This document shows positions 27,877 to 41,476 of a DNA stretch of 64,000 bases, piece after piece (the stretch's first letter is position 1; every line of letters starts with the position of its first letter). This stretch comes from Haemophilus parainfluenzae (GTDB lineage Bacteria; Pseudomonadota; Gammaproteobacteria; Enterobacterales; Pasteurellaceae). The notes beneath the pieces are model-generated. The model was not told the origin of the DNA. It did not search any database and was given only the letters and a program-made list of their open reading frames with translations. The position numbers and the translations under genes are program-made. The stretch spans positions 496,001-560,000 of the forward strand of contig NZ_LR134481.1 in the NCBI RefSeq assembly GCF_900638025.1, in the 5' to 3' direction.

Positions 27877-29418
27877 ATGAAAAATTTACTTACCAATCCT
27901 CAACCCTCTCAATCGGATTATGTTAACGCGATTGTTAAACTTGGCTCCAGAGTATATGAAGCCGCTACTGTAACCCCGCTACAAAAAATGGGAAAATTAT
28001 CCGAGCGACTACATAATAATATTTGGATTAAGCGTGAAGACCGCCAACCAGTAAATAGCTTTAAGCTTCGTGGTGCTTATGCAATGATTTCTAGCCTTTC
28101 TGATGAACAAAAACAGGCTGGTGTCATTGCTGCTTCTGCGGGTAATCATGCTCAGGGCGTTGCTTTGTCAGCGAAACAGCTTGGATTAAAAGCATTAATT
28201 GTTATGCCACAAAATACACCTAGCATAAAAGTGGATGCCGTTCGTGGTTTTGGTGGCGAAGTGCTGTTACACGGAGCCAATTTTGATGAAGCCAAAGCCA
28301 AAGCCATTGAGCTTTCAAAATCTAAACATATGACATTTATCCCGCCGTTTGATCATCCATTGGTCATCGCGGGTCAAGGCACGTTGGCTATGGAAATGCT
28401 GCAACAAGTGGCTGATTTGGATTATGTCTTTGTTCAAGTTGGTGGTGGTGGCCTTGCGGCTGGCGTAGCGATTTTACTCAAACAATTTATGCCGGAAATT
28501 AAAGTGATCGGTGTAGAGTCCAAAGATTCAGCCTGTTTGAATGCCGCTTTAGAAAAAGGGGAACCCACAGATTTAGCACACGTTGCCCTGTTTGCTGATG
28601 GTGTAGCAGTAAAACGTATTGGTGATGAAACATTCCGCTTATGCCAGAAATATTTGGATGGTATGGTGTTGGTGGATAGCGATGAAGTTTGTGCCGCAAT
28701 GAAAGATTTATTCGAAAATGTGCGCGCGATCGCTGAACCATCTGGTGCTCTAGGTCTAGCTGGTTTGAAAAAATACGTAAAACAAAACAATCTAGAAGAT
28801 AAAAACATGGCAGCGATTTTATCCGGTGCCAACCTTAACTTCCATACTTTACGTTATGTTTCAGAACGTTGCGAAATTGGTGAAAACCGTGAAGCTTTAT
28901 TGGCGGTAACCATGCCTGAGCAACCTGGTAGTTTCTTAAAATTTGCCCATGTCATCGGTAATCGAGCAGTAACAGAATTTAGTTATCGTTATGCAGATAA
29001 CCAAAAAGCTTGCATTTTTGTTGGTGTGCGAACGACTAATGAAGCAGAAAAAGCAGACATTATTGCTGATTTAACGAAAAATGGCTTTGATGTTGAAGAT
29101 ATGTCTAATGACGACATTGCTAAAACACACATTCGTTACTTGATGGGTGGACGAGTTTCAAACCGTAATGAGCGACTTTATAGCTTTGAATTCCCAGAAC
29201 AAAAAGGGGCTTTACTGAAATTCTTAGAAATATTAGGTAAACGCTGGAATATTTCATTGTTCCACTATCGTGCGCATGGTGCCGATTACGGTAATATCCT
29301 TGCAGCATTTCAATTAGAAGAAAAAGATAACACAGAATTTGAGCAAGCTTTAACACAACTCGGTTATGTTTATGAAGATGTAAGCGAAAGTAAAGCTTAT
29401 CGATATTTCTTAAGATAG
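27877..29418 (+). CDS. ilvA: Threonine dehydratase, biosynthetic
   Basis: A 513-residue PLP enzyme making 2-oxobutyrate for isoleucine. The PLP lysine is K63 in NSFKLRGAYAM, the glycine loop is VQVGGGGLAAGVA, and two C-terminal ACT-like domains (about residues 335-513) give isoleucine feedback control. Length fits the biosynthetic form, not the short catabolic TdcB. Last gene of the ilvGM-lipoprotein-DA cluster. Confidence 0.96.
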   Translation: MKNLLTNPQPSQSDYVNAIVKLGSRVYEAATVTPLQKMGKLSERLHNNIWIKREDRQPVNSFKLRGAYAMISSLSDEQKQAGVIAASAGNHAQGVALSAKQLGLKALIVMPQNTPSIKVDAVRGFGGEVLLHGANFDEAKAKAIELSKSKHMTFIPPFDHPLVIAGQGTLAMEMLQQVADLDYVFVQVGGGGLAAGVAILLKQFMPEIKVIGVESKDSACLNAALEKGEPTDLAHVALFADGVAVKRIGDETFRLCQKYLDGMVLVDSDEVCAAMKDLFENVRAIAEPSGALGLAGLKKYVKQNNLEDKNMAAILSGANLNFHTLRYVSERCEIGENREALLAVTMPEQPGSFLKFAHVIGNRAVTEFSYRYADNQKACIFVGVRTTNEAEKADIIADLTKNGFDVEDMSNDDIAKTHIRYLMGGRVSNRNERLYSFEFPEQKGALLKFLEILGKRWNISLFHYRAHGADYGNILAAFQLEEKDNTEFEQALTQLGYVYEDVSESKAYRYFLR

Positions 29419-29422
29419 AAAC

Positions 29423-29455
29423 AAAAAGAGCGGTCAAAATGACCACTCTTTTTTA
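29423..29455. terminator. Shared terminator of ilvA and the atp operon
   Basis: AAAGAGCGGTCA (29425-29436) and TGACCACTCTTT (29440-29451) pair with one mismatch and have A and T runs outside, between convergent genes. Confidence 0.85.
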
Positions 29456-29466
29456 TTACCATAAAT

Positions 29467-29895
29467 TTATCGTTTTGATTTAACGAGTTTTTCAGTAAGC
29501 TCGTAAGCACGAAGTTTCGCTAACTCTCTAGAAAGTTTCGCTACAAGTAGGTCATGATCTACATCAGAAATATGAGCCACAATATTTTCTTCTGCTTGGC
29601 GTTTTGCATTCAAAATGCGTTCAGCATCCAACTCTTCTCCACGAATTGCTACATCAGCGAGTACTGTTACAACTTTAGGTTGTATTTCTAAAAAACCACC
29701 TGAAACATAAATAACTTCTTCAGTTTCATTTTTAAGCGTAAATTTGATAATGCCAGGCTTAATCGCAGTAAGTAAGGGAGTATGACCAGGTAAAATACCA
29801 AGCTCTCCTTCAATACCCGTTGCTCTAAGTTGTGTTACATCACCTTCAAAGATTTTATCTTCGGCACTCACGATAATGAGTTTTAATGTTGCCAT
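29467..29895 (-). CDS. atpC: ATP synthase epsilon subunit
   Basis: A 142-residue rotor-stalk subunit of F1. The N-terminal beta domain has [20 protein letters not shown] and [19 protein letters not shown]. The C-terminal helical hairpin follows. Last gene of the leftward nine-gene operon atpIBEFHAGDC. Confidence 0.97.
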   Translation of the reverse strand: MATLKLIIVSAEDKIFEGDVTQLRATGIEGELGILPGHTPLLTAIKPGIIKFTLKNETEEVIYVSGGFLEIQPKVVTVLADVAIRGEELDAERILNAKRQAEENIVAHISDVDHDLLVAKLSRELAKLRAYELTEKLVKSKR

Positions 29896-29924
29896 TTTAG
29901 TTCTCCTTCAATAACTTGAAGCGA

Positions 29925-32185
<2,261 letters not shown>

Positions 32186-32203
32186 TTTATTTCTCCGTTA
32201 CTT

Positions 32204-33745
32204 TTACCATGCGCTATTGGCTTTAAAATTATCCAAAATTGTTTTCAATGTGTTTTTAATCTCATCATTGTAATTACCAGTTTTGGTTAATTCAGCCATA
32301 AAATCGCCATGAGTACGGTATGCATAATCTAAAAGTGCGGTCTCAAAACTTGCAATTTTTTGCAATTCCACATCTTCTAAATAACCAAACTCAACAGCAA
32401 AAAGTACAATGGCTTGTTCAGCCACACTGAGGGGTGCATATTGTCTTTGTTTTAACAATTCAGTAACTTTTTCACCGTGCGTTAATTGTTTACGTGTCGC
32501 ATCATCCAAATCAGATGCAAACTGAGCAAACGCTGCTAATTCACGATATTGAGCTAATGCAGTTCGGATACCACCAGCTAATTTTTTCACTACTTTAGTT
32601 TGTGCAGAACCCCCCACACGAGATACCGAAATACCAGGGTTTACTGCCGGACGAATACCTGAGTTAAATAAGTTAGATTCTAAGAAAATCTGACCATCGG
32701 TAATCGAAATTACGTTGGTTGGAACGAATGCAGAAACGTCACCCGCTTGAGTTTCAATAATAGGAAGAGCGGTTAAAGAACCTGTTTTTCCTTTTACTGC
32801 GCCTTGAGTAAATTTCTCTACGTATTCTTCATTTACACGTGCAGCACGTTCAAGCAAACGTGAGTGTAGATAGAATACGTCACCTGGATAGGCTTCACGA
32901 CCTGGTGGACGACGTAACAATAATGAAATTTGACGATAAGCAACGGCTTGTTTTGATAAGTCATCGTAAACGATTAACGCATCTTCACCGCGATCACGGA
33001 AATATTCACCCATTGCACAACCAGCATAAGGTGCTAAATATTGTAACGCAGCTGATTCAGATGCTGATGCCGCAACAACGATTGTGTTTTCAAGTGCACC
33101 ATGTTCTTCTAATTTACGTACTACATTTGCGATTGTAGACGCTTTTTGGCCGATCGCGACATAGATACATTTAATACCTGAATTACGTTGGTTGATGATT
33201 GCATCGATTGCTAATGCTGTTTTACCTGTTTGACGGTCACCGATGATTAACTCACGTTGACCACGACCGATTGGCACCATTGAGTCAACTGCTTTATAAC
33301 CGGTTTGTACTGGTTGATCAACAGATTTACGATCGATAACACCTGGCGCAATAACTTCAACAGGAGAGAAACCATCGTTTTCAATTTCGCCTTTACCATC
33401 GATTGGTTGACCAAGTGTGTTTACCACTCGACCTAATAAACCACGACCAACTGGTACTTCAAGGATACGGCCAGTACATTGTACTTCCATACCTTCCGCT
33501 AAATCTGCGTAAGGACCCATTACTACCGCACCAACAGAATCACGTTCAAGGTTAAGTGCCATTGCGTAACGGTTGCCTGATAAGGCGATCATTTCGCCTT
33601 GCATCACATCGCTTAAACCGTGAACACGAATAATCCCATCGCTTACAGAAACAATCGTCCCTGTATTACGGGCTTCGCTCACTACATCGAATTGAGCGAT
33701 GCGTTTTTTAATCAATTCACTAATTTCAGTTGAATTTAGTTGCAT
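32204..33745 (-). CDS. atpA: ATP synthase alpha subunit
   Basis: A 513-residue non-catalytic nucleotide-binding F1 subunit. The P-loop is [15 protein letters not shown], and the C-terminal signature [17 protein letters not shown] is present. An uptake core near 32331 is embedded in the coding sequence and encodes TALLD. Confidence 0.98.
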   Translation of the reverse strand: MQLNSTEISELIKKRIAQFDVVSEARNTGTIVSVSDGIIRVHGLSDVMQGEMIALSGNRYAMALNLERDSVGAVVMGPYADLAEGMEVQCTGRILEVPVGRGLLGRVVNTLGQPIDGKGEIENDGFSPVEVIAPGVIDRKSVDQPVQTGYKAVDSMVPIGRGQRELIIGDRQTGKTALAIDAIINQRNSGIKCIYVAIGQKASTIANVVRKLEEHGALENTIVVAASASESAALQYLAPYAGCAMGEYFRDRGEDALIVYDDLSKQAVAYRQISLLLRRPPGREAYPGDVFYLHSRLLERAARVNEEYVEKFTQGAVKGKTGSLTALPIIETQAGDVSAFVPTNVISITDGQIFLESNLFNSGIRPAVNPGISVSRVGGSAQTKVVKKLAGGIRTALAQYRELAAFAQFASDLDDATRKQLTHGEKVTELLKQRQYAPLSVAEQAIVLFAVEFGYLEDVELQKIASFETALLDYAYRTHGDFMAELTKTGNYNDEIKNTLKTILDNFKANSAW

Positions 33746-33757
33746 CTTGTATTCCTC

Positions 33758-34291
33758 TTATAATTGCAACTCATTTGCGAGACGAGCAAGTTGCCCACGG
33801 CTACTTCCGTCAATCACAAAGTCTTCAGTACGAATAACCACACCGGCAATCAGTGAGCTATCTACGTTGCAATTTAATTTCACTTTGCGAGCCAATCTCT
33901 TTTCCATTGCAGCTGCAATTTTTTCGATTTGTGTTGCATTCAATGGTTGTGCGGAAGTTACTTCAACTTCTGCAATAGCTTGGTGTTCTTCTACATAATG
34001 TTTAAATTCTTCAAATACAGTAGAAATCGCACTCAAACGCTTATTTTCAGCCATTAACCGAATAAGATTTTGCCCATATTGATCCAATTGTTCGCCACAA
34101 ATAGAAATTACTGTATTAGCTAATTTCTGTGCAGAAAGAGAGCTACTTAAGTAAGCTTTTACCGTTTCATCTTCAGCTACGGCAGCAGCGAAACCTAACA
34201 TTTCAGTCCATTTTTCGACCGCACTTTGTTCAATGGCAAAGTCGAATGCAGCTTTTGCATAAGGGCGAGCTATTGTAGTTAATTCTGACAT
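33758..34291 (-). CDS. atpH: ATP synthase delta subunit
   Basis: A 177-residue peripheral stalk subunit linking F1 to the b subunits. The N-terminus [17 protein letters not shown] and C-terminal [20 protein letters not shown] are family hallmarks. An uptake core encodes QSAVEKW. Confidence 0.97.
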   Translation of the reverse strand: MSELTTIARPYAKAAFDFAIEQSAVEKWTEMLGFAAAVAEDETVKAYLSSSLSAQKLANTVISICGEQLDQYGQNLIRLMAENKRLSAISTVFEEFKHYVEEHQAIAEVEVTSAQPLNATQIEKIAAAMEKRLARKVKLNCNVDSSLIAGVVIRTEDFVIDGSSRGQLARLANELQL

Positions 34292-34303
34292 AAGCTAAGC
34301 CTC

Positions 34304-34774
34304 TTATAACTCTGCAACTAATTTATCAATAATGTCATTGTTTGCCGCTTCATCAATAGAACGACCCACAATTTTCTCAGCACCAGCTACTGCCAATGAA
34401 GCTACTTTTACACTCAATTCTTCTTGAACACGTTTACGTTCTGCTTCTACTTCTGCATAACCTTGTGCAATAATTTTTGCTTTCAGTTCTTCGGCTTCAG
34501 CCTTCACTTCGTCTAACACTTCATTGCGACGTTTATTCGCTGCATCTAAAATTTCTTGAGCTTGTACTTTTGCAGCTGAAATTTCTTGTTCAACAAGATT
34601 TTTCGTATCTGCCTGCTCTTTTTTAGCTGCTTCAGCTGACGCTAAAGCGTTCGCAATTTGGCTTTGACGTGTTTCAATCGAATTAATAATTGGTGGCCAA
34701 ACAAACTTCATACAAAACCACACAAAAAGTGCGAATGCGATAAGTTGACCAATCAATGTTGCATTTAAATTCAC
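34304..34774 (-). CDS. atpF: ATP synthase b subunit
   Basis: A 156-residue peripheral stalk protein. One N-terminal membrane anchor ([20 protein letters not shown]) is followed by a long charged alpha-helix rich in Ala, Lys and Glu that dimerises. Position between atpE and atpH is canonical. Confidence 0.97.
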   Translation of the reverse strand: MNLNATLIGQLIAFALFVWFCMKFVWPPIINSIETRQSQIANALASAEAAKKEQADTKNLVEQEISAAKVQAQEILDAANKRRNEVLDEVKAEAEELKAKIIAQGYAEVEAERKRVQEELSVKVASLAVAGAEKIVGRSIDEAANNDIIDKLVAEL

Positions 34775-34823
34775 AACGTCCTCCTTACTATGCTTGTTTT
34801 ACGTTGATAAGCAAATAAGGTAA

Positions 34824-35096
<273 letters not shown>

Positions 35097-35129
35097 TTAA
35101 GTTTAGCCCTAGAGCCGGTTAATAAAAAA

Positions 35130-36313
<1,184 letters not shown>

Positions 36314-36451
36314 TATCTGATTTTTTTAATATAGAAACTGTTTAATTATACCCTTGCTGTGCAGAGTTTCAACTTTTAAACGACTAAAAAATGTTAAATA
36401 AATCACACTTTTAAAAAATTATTCATAAAATGTTCGTAAGAAAAGTGTTTT

Positions 36452-37063
36452 TTATCGCAAAACGATTAAATGTCGTTCACCTATCAGTTCTGGAACATAT
36501 AATTCAATCACTTCTTGAATAGTATATTTTTTATTCAATTGATTAATTTCATCTTCCTGATAAATACCTTTTAAAGCATAAAAATATCCATCTTGTTTTG
36601 GCAAATGATGACACCAATCTGTCATATCTTTTAACGAAGCAAATGCACGACTTAATACTCCGTCAAATTTTTGTTCAGGTTGGTATTCCTCAACGCGGCT
36701 AAGAACAGATTCTACATTTGTTAGTCTTAACTCACGTACTGCATTTCGAATGAAGCTAATACGCTTACCTAAACTGTCTAATAAGACAAATTGCTTAGTA
36801 GGATTAATAATGGCTAAAGGCAGGCCTGGCAAGCCTGGACCTGTTCCTACATCAATAAAACGATCTCCTTGTAAATAAGGACTAACAACAATACTATCCA
36901 AGATATGTTTTACTAACATTTCTTGTGGATCACGTACAGAGGTTAAGTTATAGGCTTTATTCCACTTATGGAGTAATTGCACCAACTGGATCAGTTGATT
37001 TTTTTGTAGATCGGTTACTTGAATTTCTGCTTGAGCCAGTAAATTTTCGAGTTTTGCTTTCAT
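36452..37063 (-). CDS. rsmG: 16S rRNA (guanine-527-N7)-methyltransferase
   Basis: A 203-residue SAM-dependent enzyme (GidB). The motif [13 protein letters not shown] and the SAM loop [17 protein letters not shown] are diagnostic. It lies between the atp operon and mnmG, the classical origin-proximal order. Confidence 0.96.
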   Translation of the reverse strand: MKAKLENLLAQAEIQVTDLQKNQLIQLVQLLHKWNKAYNLTSVRDPQEMLVKHILDSIVVSPYLQGDRFIDVGTGPGLPGLPLAIINPTKQFVLLDSLGKRISFIRNAVRELRLTNVESVLSRVEEYQPEQKFDGVLSRAFASLKDMTDWCHHLPKQDGYFYALKGIYQEDEINQLNKKYTIQEVIELYVPELIGERHLIVLR

Positions 37064-37183
37064 TTTTCTATCTATCTTGTCTGTTTATAGTTATTCTACT
37101 TGAAAGAGCGGTTAAAATCCTTAGTGTTTTTATTTCATTAAATAATTTAGCCTACTAATTACATCTTTTTAATTTGTAATATA

Positions 37184-37213
37184 AAAAATGCGGTGAAAAT
37201 TCACCGCATTTTT
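37184..37213. terminator. Intrinsic terminator after mnmG
   Basis: AAAAATGCGGTGAA (37184-37197) and TTCACCGCATTTTT (37200-37213) form a perfect 14-bp stem with a 2-base gap. The A and T arms make it usable on both strands. Confidence 0.88.
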
Positions 37214-37233
37214 GCTTTCAATACCTGAGAGCT

Positions 37234-39123
37234 TTACTCCCCGCGTTTTAGCATGCCTTGTTTTTTCAAATTAACCAGAATAATTGAAATTGCTGCAGGG
37301 GTAATGCCTGAAATTCGGCTTGCTTGACCAATAGAAACCGGACGATGCTGTTCCAACTTCGCACGTACTTCATTAGATAAACCAGACACTTTGCTGTAAT
37401 CAAAGTTAGTCGGAATTGCCGTATTTTCGTGGCGTTTTTGTTTTTCAATTTCTTCTTGTTGATGCTCAATATAGCCTTGATACTTAATAGCAATTTCCAC
37501 TTGTTCTACGGCTTCTCTATCTTCCATTGCCGGTTGATATGGCGTTAAAGAAGTCAAAATATCGTAGGTCATTTCTGGACGGCGCAATAAATCTTCACCG
37601 CTGGCTTCACGCACAAGTGGGCTACCGAGCACTTTATTTGCTTCTTCTAAATATTCAGAACGCGGATGCAACCAGATGCTGCGTAAGCGTTGGCGTTCCT
37701 GTTCAATATTTTCCATTTTTTGATTAAAGCGCGCCCAACGAGCCTCATCAATCAAACCTAATTCATGAGCAATTGGCGTTAAACGAATGTCCGCATTGTC
37801 TTCACGTAATAACAAACGGTATTCTGCACGAGAAGTGAATACGCGATACGGTTCTTTGGTGCCAAGCGTGCAAAGATCATCCACCAATACGCCTGTATAA
37901 GATTGATCGCGACGTGGATACCATGCCTCTTTTTCTTGTACGTAAAGACCTGCGTTAATCCCCGCCAATAAGCCTTGTGCTGCCGCTTCTTCATAACCGG
38001 TTGTACCGTTAATTTGACCCGCAAAGAATAAACCCGAAATAGATTTAGTTTCTAACGTTGGTTTTAAGTCACGTGGATCAAAATAATCATATTCAATCGC
38101 ATAACCTGGTTTAATAATGCGGGCTTTTTCCAAACCTTTCATGGAATTCACAATGCCCATTTGCACGTCAAACGGTAAACTGGTCGAGATCCCGTTTGGA
38201 TATACTTCATTACTGGTTAAGCCTTCAGGTTCCAAATAAATTTGATGTGAATTACGATCCGCAAAACGCATTACTTTATCTTCAATAGATGGGCAATAAC
38301 GTGGACCGATCCCTTCAATCACACCGGTATACATTGGACTGCGATCCAAGTTATTACGGATCACTTCATGGGTTTGTTCATTGGTATGGGTTATATAACA
38401 AGGAATTTGCTGTGGGTGATCATCCACTGATCCCATAAAAGAGAATACCGGTAATACGGCATCACCATGTTGTTTAGCCAATATATCGAAATTGATCGTG
38501 CGTGCATCAATACGCGGTGGGGTACCCGTTTTCAAACGATCTACACGTAAATTCAGATCACGTAAACGATGAGAAAGTGTAACAGATGCCGGATCACCAG
38601 CTCGGCCACCTGCATAATGTTCTAAACCAATATGGATCTTACCCGCTAAGAAAGTACCGGCAGTTAAAACCACCGATTTAGCGCGGAATTTAAGCCCCAT
38701 TTTGGTTTCCACACCACAAACGCGATCTTGCTCAATTAAAATATCGGTTACTTCTTGTTGGAAAATATCTAAATTTGGTTGGTTTTCAAGTGCAATGCGT
38801 ACTGCTTGACGATATAACACCCGGTCAGCTTGAGCACGAGTTGCACGTACAGCAGGTCCTTTACTGCTGTTTAAAGTACGAAATTGAATACCGGCTTTAT
38901 CCGCTGCGTGAGCCATAAGACCGCCCATCGCATCAATTTCTCTTACTAAATGCCCTTTACCAATGCCACCAATGGCTGGATTACATGACATTTGTCCAAG
39001 GGTATCGACATTATGTGTCAATAACAGAGTTTTTAATCCCATACGTGCAGGTGCTAATGCCGCTTCTGTACCAGCATGACCGCCACCAACAACGATCACA
39101 TCATAATTTTCGGTGTAAAACAT
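37234..39123 (-). CDS. mnmG: tRNA uridine-34 carboxymethylaminomethyl-modification enzyme
   Basis: A 629-residue FAD protein that with MnmE modifies wobble uridines. The FAD-binding start is [18 protein letters not shown], and [20 protein letters not shown] and [17 protein letters not shown] are family blocks. Transcription leaves oriC, which may influence initiation as in E. coli. Confidence 0.98.
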   Translation of the reverse strand: MFYTENYDVIVVGGGHAGTEAALAPARMGLKTLLLTHNVDTLGQMSCNPAIGGIGKGHLVREIDAMGGLMAHAADKAGIQFRTLNSSKGPAVRATRAQADRVLYRQAVRIALENQPNLDIFQQEVTDILIEQDRVCGVETKMGLKFRAKSVVLTAGTFLAGKIHIGLEHYAGGRAGDPASVTLSHRLRDLNLRVDRLKTGTPPRIDARTINFDILAKQHGDAVLPVFSFMGSVDDHPQQIPCYITHTNEQTHEVIRNNLDRSPMYTGVIEGIGPRYCPSIEDKVMRFADRNSHQIYLEPEGLTSNEVYPNGISTSLPFDVQMGIVNSMKGLEKARIIKPGYAIEYDYFDPRDLKPTLETKSISGLFFAGQINGTTGYEEAAAQGLLAGINAGLYVQEKEAWYPRRDQSYTGVLVDDLCTLGTKEPYRVFTSRAEYRLLLREDNADIRLTPIAHELGLIDEARWARFNQKMENIEQERQRLRSIWLHPRSEYLEEANKVLGSPLVREASGEDLLRRPEMTYDILTSLTPYQPAMEDREAVEQVEIAIKYQGYIEHQQEEIEKQKRHENTAIPTNFDYSKVSGLSNEVRAKLEQHRPVSIGQASRISGITPAAISIILVNLKKQGMLKRGE

Positions 39124-39146
39124 ATCTCTCTCTTTATCTTTAATTT

Positions 39147-39500
39147 GATCTTCGATCTAAAAATAGGCGCTATTCTACTGAAAATTACGTGTGCTTGAAA
39201 GTAAGAATTCAATCTATGATGAGAGAAGATCAAGTAGGTAATAAATATAAGATCTATTTATATATAAAGATCTTATTATTGTTACTATTAGGATCCGTTG
39301 ATCTTGTGAGTAAGATCCTTTTCCTTTTTTAAATGAAAGAGTTAGATCATTTTAGATTGTGTTGAAATGTCTTTTGTTTAAGGTCTTTTTCTTGTGGATA
39401 ATTCTTGATGTTATCCACAAGAAAAACAACCCTTATATTTATTCAGTGGAAAAGAACATTTTTTTGACAGGTTTTATTAAAGTTATCCACAGGTGATTTT
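39147..39500. other. oriC: Chromosomal replication origin oriC
   Basis: Located between mnmG and mioC as in E. coli. Three perfect DnaA boxes TTATCCACA are present: 39393-39401 (inverted), 39411-39419 and 39483-39491. The last is in TTATTAAAGTTATCCACAGG, like E. coli box R4. The left part is an AT-rich unwinding element with GATCTATTTATAT (39251) and GATCTTATTATTG (39269), close to the E. coli 13-mers, and ATTAGGATC follows. Nine GATC sites fall within 39147-39348, as expected for Dam/SeqA control. A near-match box, TTATCCATA inverted, is at 39508-39516. Confidence 0.93.
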
Positions 39501-39520
39501 TTTTGGATATGGATAAATAA

Positions 39521-39547
39521 AAAGCGATAAACTTAAATTATCGCTTT
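39521..39547 (-). terminator. Terminator after mioC
   Basis: AAAGCGATAA (39521-39530) pairs with TTATCGCTTT (39538-39547). It should stop mioC transcription before it enters oriC. Confidence 0.8.
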
Positions 39548-39554
39548 ATTATGA

Positions 39555-39992
39555 CTAAAGTGCATGAATAAATTGTGGTAGCCAATCTTCCGCAAATTGC
39601 TCTTGATCATCAACATGCAATATATCAATTTTTAAACTCTTGCAGATTTTGACCGCACTTTTTTCACTTAACTGTGTTTCGGCTTTATTTACGGCATGAC
39701 AAAATGTATCGTAATCTGAATTGCCTAAGCCTACAACGGCAAAGCGGAGAGAAGAGAAATCTTTATCTGATGCCGCAATTTGTTCAAAAAGTGGTTTTAA
39801 ATTATCAGGTAATTCACCTGCACCATGTGTTGAAGTGACGATCAACCAAATATTTTCATCAATCACCTCATCAAGCTCTGGTCCGTGGAAAAGAGTGGTA
39901 GAAAAACCTTGTGTTTTTAGCACATCTTCTAAATGCTCCGCCACATATTCAGCGCCGCCCAATGTACTACCTGAAATCAAACAAATATGCAT
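39555..39992 (-). CDS. mioC: FMN-binding flavodoxin-like protein MioC
   Basis: A 145-residue flavodoxin. FMN-binding loops are [26 protein letters not shown] and [12 protein letters not shown]. Transcribed toward oriC as in E. coli. An uptake core lies in the coding sequence near 39651. Confidence 0.95.
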   Translation of the reverse strand: MHICLISGSTLGGAEYVAEHLEDVLKTQGFSTTLFHGPELDEVIDENIWLIVTSTHGAGELPDNLKPLFEQIAASDKDFSSLRFAVVGLGNSDYDTFCHAVNKAETQLSEKSAVKICKSLKIDILHVDDQEQFAEDWLPQFIHAL

Positions 39993-40010
39993 ATTGTTTC
40001 CTAATAAGAA

Positions 40011-40037
40011 AAAAGGCTTAGATTTTCTAAGCCTTTA
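40011..40037 (-). terminator. Terminator between zapB and mioC
   Basis: AAAGGCTTAGA (40012-40022) pairs with TCTAAGCCTTT (40026-40036) with an A-run on the left, which is a U-run for the leftward zapB transcript. Confidence 0.85.
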
Positions 40038-40043
40038 TAGTCA

Positions 40044-40262
40044 TTATACGTTGTCAAATTTACCCAACAATGAACGAATGTGTTCTTGCCAGTTACGGTG
40101 TTCATTTTTCAGTTGCTCATTTTCATTTCGCAAGGCTTCTACTGCTTGTTGAGATTGATTTTTTTGTTCTTTTAATTCTTCTACTTCAAGTTGGAGTAAT
40201 TGGATAGTTTCAACAGCTTGTTTAATTTTTTCTTCAAGCTGATCTAAAATTTCTAAAGACAT
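40044..40262 (-). CDS. zapB: Cell-division coiled-coil protein ZapB
   Basis: A 72-residue, almost wholly coiled-coil protein (SLEILDQLEEKIKQAVETIQ and so on with heptad leucines). ZapB helps organise the FtsZ ring through ZapA. The start at 40260-40262 has AAAAAGGAAATCACT upstream. A longer frame to 40310 lacks support. Confidence 0.9.
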   Translation of the reverse strand: MSLEILDQLEEKIKQAVETIQLLQLEVEELKEQKNQSQQAVEALRNENEQLKNEHRNWQEHIRSLLGKFDNV

Positions 40263-40350
40263 AGTGATTTCCTTTTTAAAATAAGTCTGAAATGACTTTA
40301 TTCTACCCACTTAATCCTATTTTTAAAAGCTTCTTATAAAAAATTATTAG

Positions 40351-40362
40351 GCAAACGTTTGC
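40351..40362. promoter_or_regulatory. PurR/LacI-type palindrome upstream of glpX
   Basis: GCAAACGTTTGC is a perfect 12-base palindrome equal to the core of the PurR operator and close to other LacI-family sites. It lies 43 bases before the glpX start, next to TAAAAT, a possible -10 at 40370-40375. Binding would block transcription. Confidence 0.5.
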
Positions 40363-40404
40363 TTAATGATAAAATAACGAGACTTTTTGCATTGGGAGAG
40401 AAAA

Positions 40405-41418
40405 ATGAATCGTGCATTAGCTATTGAATTTTCAAGAGTAACTGAAGCGGCTGCATTAGCGGCTTATACTTGGCTTGGTCGTGGTAATAAAAATGCGGCG
40501 GACGATGCAGCAGTCAAAGCCATGCGTTATATGCTAAATTTAATCCATATGGACGGTGAAATAGTGATTGGTGAAGGGGAAATTGACGAAGCACCAATGC
40601 TTTATATTGGTGAAAAAGTCGGGTCAGGTAATGGTGAACTCATTTCTATTGCGGTTGATCCGATTGATGGCACAAGAATGACGGCAATGGGTCAATCAAA
40701 TGCCATTTCAGTGTTGGCTGCTGGCGGTAAACGTACTTTCTTAAAAGCGCCTGATATGTATATGGAAAAATTGGTCGTTGGCCCTGAAGTGAAAGGTATG
40801 ATCGATTTAAGTTTACCGATTGAGCAAAACCTTCGCCGTGTGGCTTCTCGTTTAGGTAAATCCTTATCGGATTTAACCGTGATGGTACTCGCTAAACCCC
40901 GTCATGATGAAGTGATTAAGCAAATGCATAATCTAGGTATTCGCGTGATGGCCATTCCAGATGGTGATGTTGCCGCTTCGGTTTTATGTTGCTTACCGGA
41001 TGCTGAAGTGGATATGGTTTACGGCATTGGTGGTGCACCTGAAGGTGTGGCAGCTGCCGCTGCAATTCGTGCATTAGGGGGGGATATGCAAGCTCGCCTT
41101 ATTCCACGTAATGAAGTGAAAGGCGATACAGAAGAAAACCGTAAAATTGCCGCTGAAGAAGTTCAACGTTGTGAAGCCTTAGGTGTGAAGGTCAATGAAA
41201 TCTTAAAATTAGAAGATTTAGTACGTGATGATAATCTTGTTTTTGCTGCAACAGGAATTACGCACGGTGAATTACTCAAAGGAATTTCTCGCCGTGGAAA
41301 CTTGGCAACGACAGAAACCTTATTAATTCGTGGTAAATCACGCACCATTCGTAAAATCCAATCCATTCATTATCTCGATAGAAAAGATTCTGAAATCTAT
41401 GAGATTTTAAGAAATTAG
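40405..41418 (+). CDS. glpX: Fructose-1,6-bisphosphatase, class II
   Basis: A 337-residue gluconeogenic phosphatase. The sequences VIGEGEIDEAPMLYIGE and VDPIDGTRMTA hold the metal-binding acids. Start ATG 40405 follows TTGGGAGAG; the six-codon extension upstream is not family-like. Confidence 0.95.
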   Translation: MNRALAIEFSRVTEAAALAAYTWLGRGNKNAADDAAVKAMRYMLNLIHMDGEIVIGEGEIDEAPMLYIGEKVGSGNGELISIAVDPIDGTRMTAMGQSNAISVLAAGGKRTFLKAPDMYMEKLVVGPEVKGMIDLSLPIEQNLRRVASRLGKSLSDLTVMVLAKPRHDEVIKQMHNLGIRVMAIPDGDVAASVLCCLPDAEVDMVYGIGGAPEGVAAAAAIRALGGDMQARLIPRNEVKGDTEENRKIAAEEVQRCEALGVKVNEILKLEDLVRDDNLVFAATGITHGELLKGISRRGNLATTETLLIRGKSRTIRKIQSIHYLDRKDSEIYEILRN

Positions 41419-41426
41419 TGAAAATA

Positions 41427-41472
41427 AAAGAGCGGTTATAAAAAACAATGAATTTTTTGACCGCTCTTTTTA
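41427..41472. terminator. Shared terminator of glpX and mutS
   Basis: AAAGAGCGGTTA and TTGACCGCTCTTT arms with A/T runs, between convergent genes. The arms resemble a degenerate uptake sequence pair. Confidence 0.8.
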
Positions 41473-41476
41473 TTTC

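Noticed and set aside
28434..28832. 132-codon minus-strand frame inside ilvA
   Set aside because: It is antisense to the catalytic core of ilvA and has no start signal.
39721..40152. 143-codon plus-strand frame across mioC and the zapB end
   Set aside because: It overlaps two recognised genes and a terminator on the other strand and resembles nothing.
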